DNA of 64,000 nt. Origin: Epiperipatus broadwayi (lineage: Eukaryota > Onychophora > Udeonychophora > Euonychophora > Peripatidae). Positions 58,901 to 64,000 of the stretch are shown one piece after another. The position numbers and the translations under genes were made by a program. The notes under the pieces were generated by a model. It made no database searches and had not been told where the DNA came from. It worked only from the letters and a program-made list of their open reading frames with translations. Every line of letters starts with the position of its first letter. The first letter of the stretch is position 1. The stretch covers positions 13,637,254-13,701,253 of the forward strand of contig JAQFVV010006197.1 of the NCBI GenBank assembly GCA_028023455.1. Reading direction: 5' to 3'.

Positions 58901-61309
58901 ATCCATTTCAATAATATGTATATAATATGATAATAGTCTGAGCATATCTAAACATGAATCTTAAATTTATTATCAAAGCAATCTCTAAAAGATTGATTTT
59001 ATATTTTACTTTCATCTAAGATCTTAATATAGACAAAGAAAGCTGGCACAGGATTTTAACAGAATATTTTTATATTAGAAATTTAAACAAACCCATAGGA
59101 AAATATAGAGAGTTTTGAAAGTAGATTAATAAATAGTCATTTTTAAAATGTTCAAACCTAATTATTACTTGAGTAATAAACCTGATTTTGTATAAGGCTG
59201 TTTTTGTAAATAAACTAATTAGTATTCAAGAGGTTAGCAAAGCCTTTTAAATTCTGATTAAAATGTTAAGATGAGATATTATTTTCAGCCTTCTTAAAAT
59301 ATTATCATGTCACATTTTTTAAATACATTTAGTTCATATAATAATAATAATAACAACAACAACAACATTCATAAACATTGGTAAAGCACTCTTAGATTCT
59401 GCCACCCCAAATTTGTGTGCCTACAGTGATTTGAAATTCCTAATTTCTACTTATAGATTTGTAAATTCAAAGAGAGAATTTAATTCATTTAAAATGTAAA
59501 GTGAATAGCAATAAATGTCTTTGAAATGATTTCTACATAAAACATTATATTCAAAAAACTAAAAATCATACGATGAAAGCTATATTTTATACACAAAGCT
59601 AAATAATTAATTTAGCCTCTCCCTCCCCCCATTAAAGCTTTTTCTGTAGGTTTGATATTTATATAAGCATAGAAGTACTTTACCTGAAATATATATTTTC
59701 CAATATCTTCAGGATATTGAATTTTGCATATGCTGCATATTTTGCATATTATTCTGGATCCATCTTATGGTGATTGATTAATAGTTATCACTTAATCTTA
59801 AATTGCACCCTGTTTACAAACTTTCTTGGCTGGTTGGTCTTATTTGTGTGTGCTTACTCAGATTGGATTAATAGCTATAGCTTTAACCAACAATAAGGCA
59901 TGATGATTTTTGAATATTATCTGTGTGTTTTACTCAGTAGAAATATAATTTTTTTGCTAAGACATTTTTTGGATTGAAAAGAACAACATCTATTATCTGA
60001 AGATCTACATGATGCCAAGCATATATAACTCACTTCTGATAGGCACTTATGTCACAGCTTTTCACAATGTTGAAATTCATTATCATAGCTGGTAATATTT
60101 AGCATTGGTTCTTTTAGGATTGTATAGCTTCATTATAAAAAAATAGATAGTATAAGTTGCTATTATGAAATTGATCTTTTTCAATGTTTTCTTTTTTCCT
60201 GCTAGATGGCAATGATTTTATTATGATCAGAAATTTAGGCAACATTTTTTTATAGCTTTAAAATTCGTGTATATTTATTTTTTAATATTTTAATTGCAAA
60301 AAAAAATCAAAAGATGTCAGGATAATGGAATAAGAAGGAATTTCAAAGTTTCTGAAACCATATGTTGATGGTTAGTCATTGCATATTTGGAAATCTCAAA
60401 CTTTGCAAGAATTGCTCTGAGAAAGTATTATGATGGTCTAAAAACAATTTTTTAGAAAGTTTAAGATTATTTTTGTATTGTAATTGTGTAATAATTATTA
60501 GAAATTAAAATATATATTATTACATATTTATTTTTTACAGAAATGTTTTATTTTTTAAATATAAAAGAATAATTTCTTCTATGTAACATTATGAGAGAGA
60601 TTAAGGTCACAGGAAATACAACTGTCAACATATGTTGTCACTATAACCGTCTGTTATAACATTTAGCAATACTGTAAAAATTACAAATTTTTTTAAACTT
60701 TTAGAGGATAAATTTATAGATTTACTAGATATTAAAAATAATTTGTTCAGATTTTAAAAAAAATCATCAAAGAAGATTCCATTCATTTTGCAAATTGAAT
60801 CTGCTCTAACTGAAATTTGATGACATAACAGTACATTGTTTTGATTAAAATCTAATTTTTAAAATAATTATGAAAATAAAATGATTTTTAAAAATTTATT
60901 TAATTATTAAACAAATATCTTTCAAATAATATCAAATTTATTATATTCTGATAAATAATAATGGTTTAATATTAAAGTATAGCTTAAATCTAGTGAGTAC
61001 AAATAAATCTGTTAGAATGTTAGCATAATACAAGAGGGTTAATAAAATGTTTTCAATTTATGTTGAAAGCACATATATTTTATTCTTCCTTTATTATTCT
61101 TTCTGAAATTGATGAATAGTATTTTGCTTAAAAAATATTTTCTAAAAGTAAAAGTTTTACAAAATTTCAGAATATTAATTAAACATTAACACAATGAGAA
61201 AGTAATTTTTTGACAAAGAATGAGTCTACTGTTTCTATAGGAGAAAAAGTTATTGAAAACAAAAGAGTATTACCCAGAGGTATTTGCTATTTATTTTATT
61301 TTAAAGATA
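58901..61309. other. A+T-rich sequence without assigned gene
   Basis: (AAT)n/(AAC)n run at about 59,338-59,368. No supported frame or dispersed repeat. Confidence 0.4.
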
Positions 61310-61323
61310 AAAATACAGAAGTT

Positions 61324-61424
61324 GTCTTGCGTTGTCAGCCAGGGAGTATCGCAGCTGCCATGCAAGCAAGTAGTTGGTTGCAGATGGTTGTAGGTTCGCA
61401 TCCCGGCCGATGCTATGATATATG
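61324..61424 (+). mobile_element. tRNA-Gly-derived SINE (subfamily B, diverged)
   Basis: gtcttgcgttgtcagccagggag at the start, ggttcgcatcccggccgatgctatgata at the end, with a diverged anticodon arm (ctgccatgcaagcaag). A perfect 14-bp target duplication, aaaatacagaagtt, lies at 61,310-61,323 and 61,425-61,438. Confidence 0.9.
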
Positions 61425-61692
61425 AAAATACAGAAGTTACTTTTTTTTGTTGCATCAATAGGTACATGAGTGAATGAACATACACTCAGTAAAATAAAAT
61501 AAATATAACCTCAATTTATTACTAATAATGTAATAAAGATAATATAAGCTTTATTTCAAATACAATATAACAAAGATATACATAAAAATGTATGGATCAA
61601 ACCTTTAACAAATAATTTAGCTTAATGTGCTTAGCTAGATTTTGACTGATACAAGTTATAGATATAGCAATAATTTTAGTGAGGAAAGGCGG

Positions 61693-61697
<5 letters not shown>

Positions 61698-61737
<40 letters not shown>

Positions 61738-61765
61738 GGAAAGGCGGATATATATATATATATTG
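61698..61765. repeat. (TA)n tracts separated by duplicated agtgaggaaaggcggat
   Basis: A TA run of about 35 bp is flanked on both sides by 'agtgaggaaaggcggat' (61,677 and 61,733), followed by a second short TA run. It lies within the Penelope-like element. Confidence 0.9.
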
Positions 61766-62329
61766 TTTATGCTAATTTACATTTAATTTACATGTTGCAT
61801 TATGATGGGCAAGTAAGCCATATTTTGGAAAGGGAAATGCAGGATTCCCTCTTATTAATTGTATATTTTCTTAAATTTTTTCTTGGCATCATTGCACTCA
61901 GTGCAAACAATGTTGACAGAGAAGGGGACAAAGGTGTGGCTCATGGAAAATTTGGATGAGGATCGAAATTGGTTTTAGCTTTATTTTAGAGATAAGTGTG
62001 TTGAGTTATGTGAGTAGAGAGATTGGCCTGGGATTCACTGTAGTAAAGGTGATGGCTGGAAGTGGAGATCAGCTGGCAAACTATCCTTTGAGTAAAGTAT
62101 TCTAGAGGAGGGGAGGTGTATAGAGCTATTTGACGGATGGGAGTGATACTTTTCAAAATGCAGCGGTATATGTTAGATATTTAGGGAAGTGAAATCCAAG
62201 GGTTTGAGTAAGTGGGGGGCAGGCTGTTGTATTTTGTGGTAAAAGTTACTAATTGTTTGTACAAGAGCTTGATCCTATATCCCATGCTGTGCAATTCTGA
62301 TACATATGTACTCATATTATTTTTCCTGT

Positions 62330-63142
62330 GTGATTCAAAATTTCATAAATGGAGGTTACTGTGTAGGAATGTTTTAAGTCTGGCTAATTTGTGGGAGCAT
62401 GGTGTATGCAAGTCAGCATGGGTAAAGCTCCACATATGTACAGATTTAATAATCATTTAATAGTTCAAGGATGGGCGATTGCATTGTATATAGAGATCAA
62501 GGTATTTAATTACATTCAAAGTATCCTTATTTTCATGTATTATAGAGATGGATGTTGCATGCACAAAGTTATGAATTTGGGAGATTGTGGGATATGATGT
62601 CATCAATATAATGAAGATAAAGAAAGGTTTGAGGCACAGTATGCAGTATAATCTTCGCTTGGGTATGATTCAGGAAAATGCTTGAGATGATGCTGTTAGT
62701 TGGTAATTCCATGGGCCAACTATTGTCCATTTTATAGTGATCTTTATTGAAAGAGGCCATGATGTCATTGTGAATCCATGTTAAACATTCCAATGATGAA
62801 CTATTTTATGAGGGTTGTATTTTATGCTTCAGTGATGTTGAGGCTTGTGAGGCAGTCTTGTTGGTTTAGATGGGCATGCTTAATTAGACTCATACATTCA
62901 AATGATGGTTTCCTGACATATTTTCCAAAGTTGAGTGAGTAATGAAGCCATTTATGTATTCTTTTAACAGCTTTGTAGTAATAAGCACCACTAAAATCGA
63001 TCATCAGGCACAATGAGTTTGCATTCTTGTGTAGCTTAATATTAACAAATAGTCGAAAGGGATTAGCAGCTGAAAAATACGTACTGTAGTATTCCTGTTT
63101 TGAAAAAGATTTGTTGCAGTACTTGCATAGTACTGTAGACAT
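62330..63142 (-). pseudogene. Penelope-like reverse transcriptase, fragmented
   Basis: The frame from 63,142 to 62,822 holds FVNIKLHKNANSLCL, matching the P-K-L-H-K-x(n)-L-R-P region near the N-terminal side of Penelope RTs, then LNQQDCLTSLNI, in the place of the first catalytic Asp motif (S-F-D). The next piece, in another frame (62,793-62,569), has HYKMDNSWPMELPTNSIIS, the equivalent of the Q-x-D-G-x-x-M-G-S-P motif, and then LHYIDDIIS, the active site Y-x-D-D (Y at about 62,610). A third piece continues to KYLDLYIQCN and DLHTPCSHKLA, as expected after the palm. Frame changes and stops make it non-functional. From 63,143 to about 63,810 coding-like fragments (for example 63,505-63,810) probably belong to the N-terminal region but carry no motif I recognise. 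Confidence 0.7.
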
Positions 63143-64000
63143 AAATTTGTTTTTTTTTTTGTTGTCATTTTATATTATAGGAAGATATTGGACTGAATTT
63201 AAGATTAGCAATCTGGGTATTTATTTTGGATATGAAATCTTGTTTAGATAAGAGCATGAACACTGGCTTTTATCTTCATTGACATATATGATGTTGTTGA
63301 CAAGGAAGTATCTTTTGGTCACAGCAAGTTGGGAGGTGGCAAATTGCACAACTTGTCTAATGATACATTTGTGCTGAGGGCTGTCACTGAAATTAGTTTC
63401 AATTTAAGCCACTAACTCTCTGATAGGATGCTTCCAGATGTCACCAATAAAACAGGGAACAATATTAAGAATGTCAGAGATCTGTACAGTGGGATTCAGT
63501 GATATTAGGTTGACAATTGAAATTGCCAGTAAGGGTGATTATTGTTGGTGGGAAATTTAATTTTCTTGGCATACTTTGCTTGGAGTAGAAAGGTAAGAAG
63601 GCAGCATTTATCTACAATGTCAGAAGGGGTATTATCTATTTCTTGAAACTTATGAAACCAGTGTTGGTTGTTTTTTGAAGATTTTTTGCAACCCCATAGA
63701 ATGCTTTTGAATAGTAGAGATTTGAGTTGCATGGTAATTTCTTTTGTGATTATGAATAAACTTGACAATCTATAGTTGGCAACAGTTGGGAAATATTTTA
63801 TGAGCCACATGTTTAAAGAAATTTGATCTGTTGTTGCAGTGCATATGTCATTTTAAGATTTTTGAATGCCAGCTTATGCTTTACATGGGGATCCATGTTG
63901 TGATAATGTAATAAAGGTAATATAAGCTTTATATCAAATATAATGTAACAAAATAAATATATGCAAAAAACATATGGAGCAAAGCTTTAACAAATAGTTT

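Larger units (their letters stand above)
61523..64000 (-). mobile_element. Penelope-like retroelement remnant with direct terminal repeats
   Basis: Direct repeats of about 96-100 bp at 61,523-61,618 and 63,901-64,000 ('taatgtaataaagRtaatataagctttat...gctttaacaaat') bracket minus-strand sequence of clearly different, less A/T-rich composition that encodes a decayed Penelope-type RT (62,330-63,142). Penelope-like elements often have direct-repeat pseudo-LTRs from partially tandem copies, which fits. The right repeat reaches the window edge, so its full length is unknown. No GIY-YIG endonuclease could be recognised. Confidence 0.65.

Noticed and set aside
61210-61425. 71-codon plus-strand frame
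   Set aside because: Its second half is the SINE body at 61,324-61,424. There is no independent coding evidence.

Overview
The window is a strongly A+T-rich piece of an animal nuclear genome. I found no convincing host protein-coding exon, no functional tRNA or rRNA gene and no CRISPR array. What can be read is mobile DNA at several stages of decay in low-complexity intergenic or intronic sequence. The mix (tRNA-Gly-like SINEs, a Ty3/gypsy element, a Penelope-like element, a Tigger-type DNA transposon derivative, many palindromic repeats and a degenerate CCCTAA-type array) fits a lophotrochozoan such as a mollusc, possibly a cephalopod. That placement is an inference from repeat content, not a demonstrated identity.

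Layout. 1-4.9 kb: a promoter/LTR-like block and a large foldback repeat. 4,987-6,266: a TA-flanked Tigger/pogo derivative keeping only the C-terminal end of its transposase. 8-17 kb: three tRNA-Gly-type SINEs, a 319-bp terminal-inverted-repeat element (10.2 kb), a palindromic tRNA-like element (13.6 kb) and a possible LINE endonuclease scrap (15.4 kb). 18.7-19.6 kb: a second very large foldback. 21-26 kb: a dispersed repeat with duplicated CCAAT motifs, a long (TTA)n tract, a SINE and a LINE 3' fragment with a zinc-binding motif. 29-33 kb: two SINEs and a 639-bp solo LTR with a 5-bp target duplication.

The largest feature is a 12.7-kb Ty3/gypsy-type retrotransposon on the minus strand (33,092-45,809). 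It has LTRs of about 2.75 kb, a 4-bp target duplication, a coiled-coil Gag N-terminal part and recognisable gag, protease, RT, RNase H and integrase domains in the usual order. The coding part carries several stops and frame changes although the LTRs differ by only about 1-2% by eye. It is inserted inside a copy of the palindromic tRNA-like element, whose remainder continues at 45.8-46.8 kb with a 448-bp tandem duplication.

47-61 kb: further copies of the same repeat families, a CpG-dense patch (51.4 kb), a telomere-like array (52.2 kb), a 36-bp-arm hairpin whose tip carries a hammerhead-ribozyme-like core (55.5 kb), and SINE remnants. 61.5-64.0 kb: a decayed Penelope-like reverse transcriptase on the minus strand between two direct repeats; the second repeat runs to the window edge.

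The elements are related by nesting and mobilisation rather than by a shared pathway. The SINE copies carry the A-rich tails and target duplications expected when LINE machinery moves them in trans.
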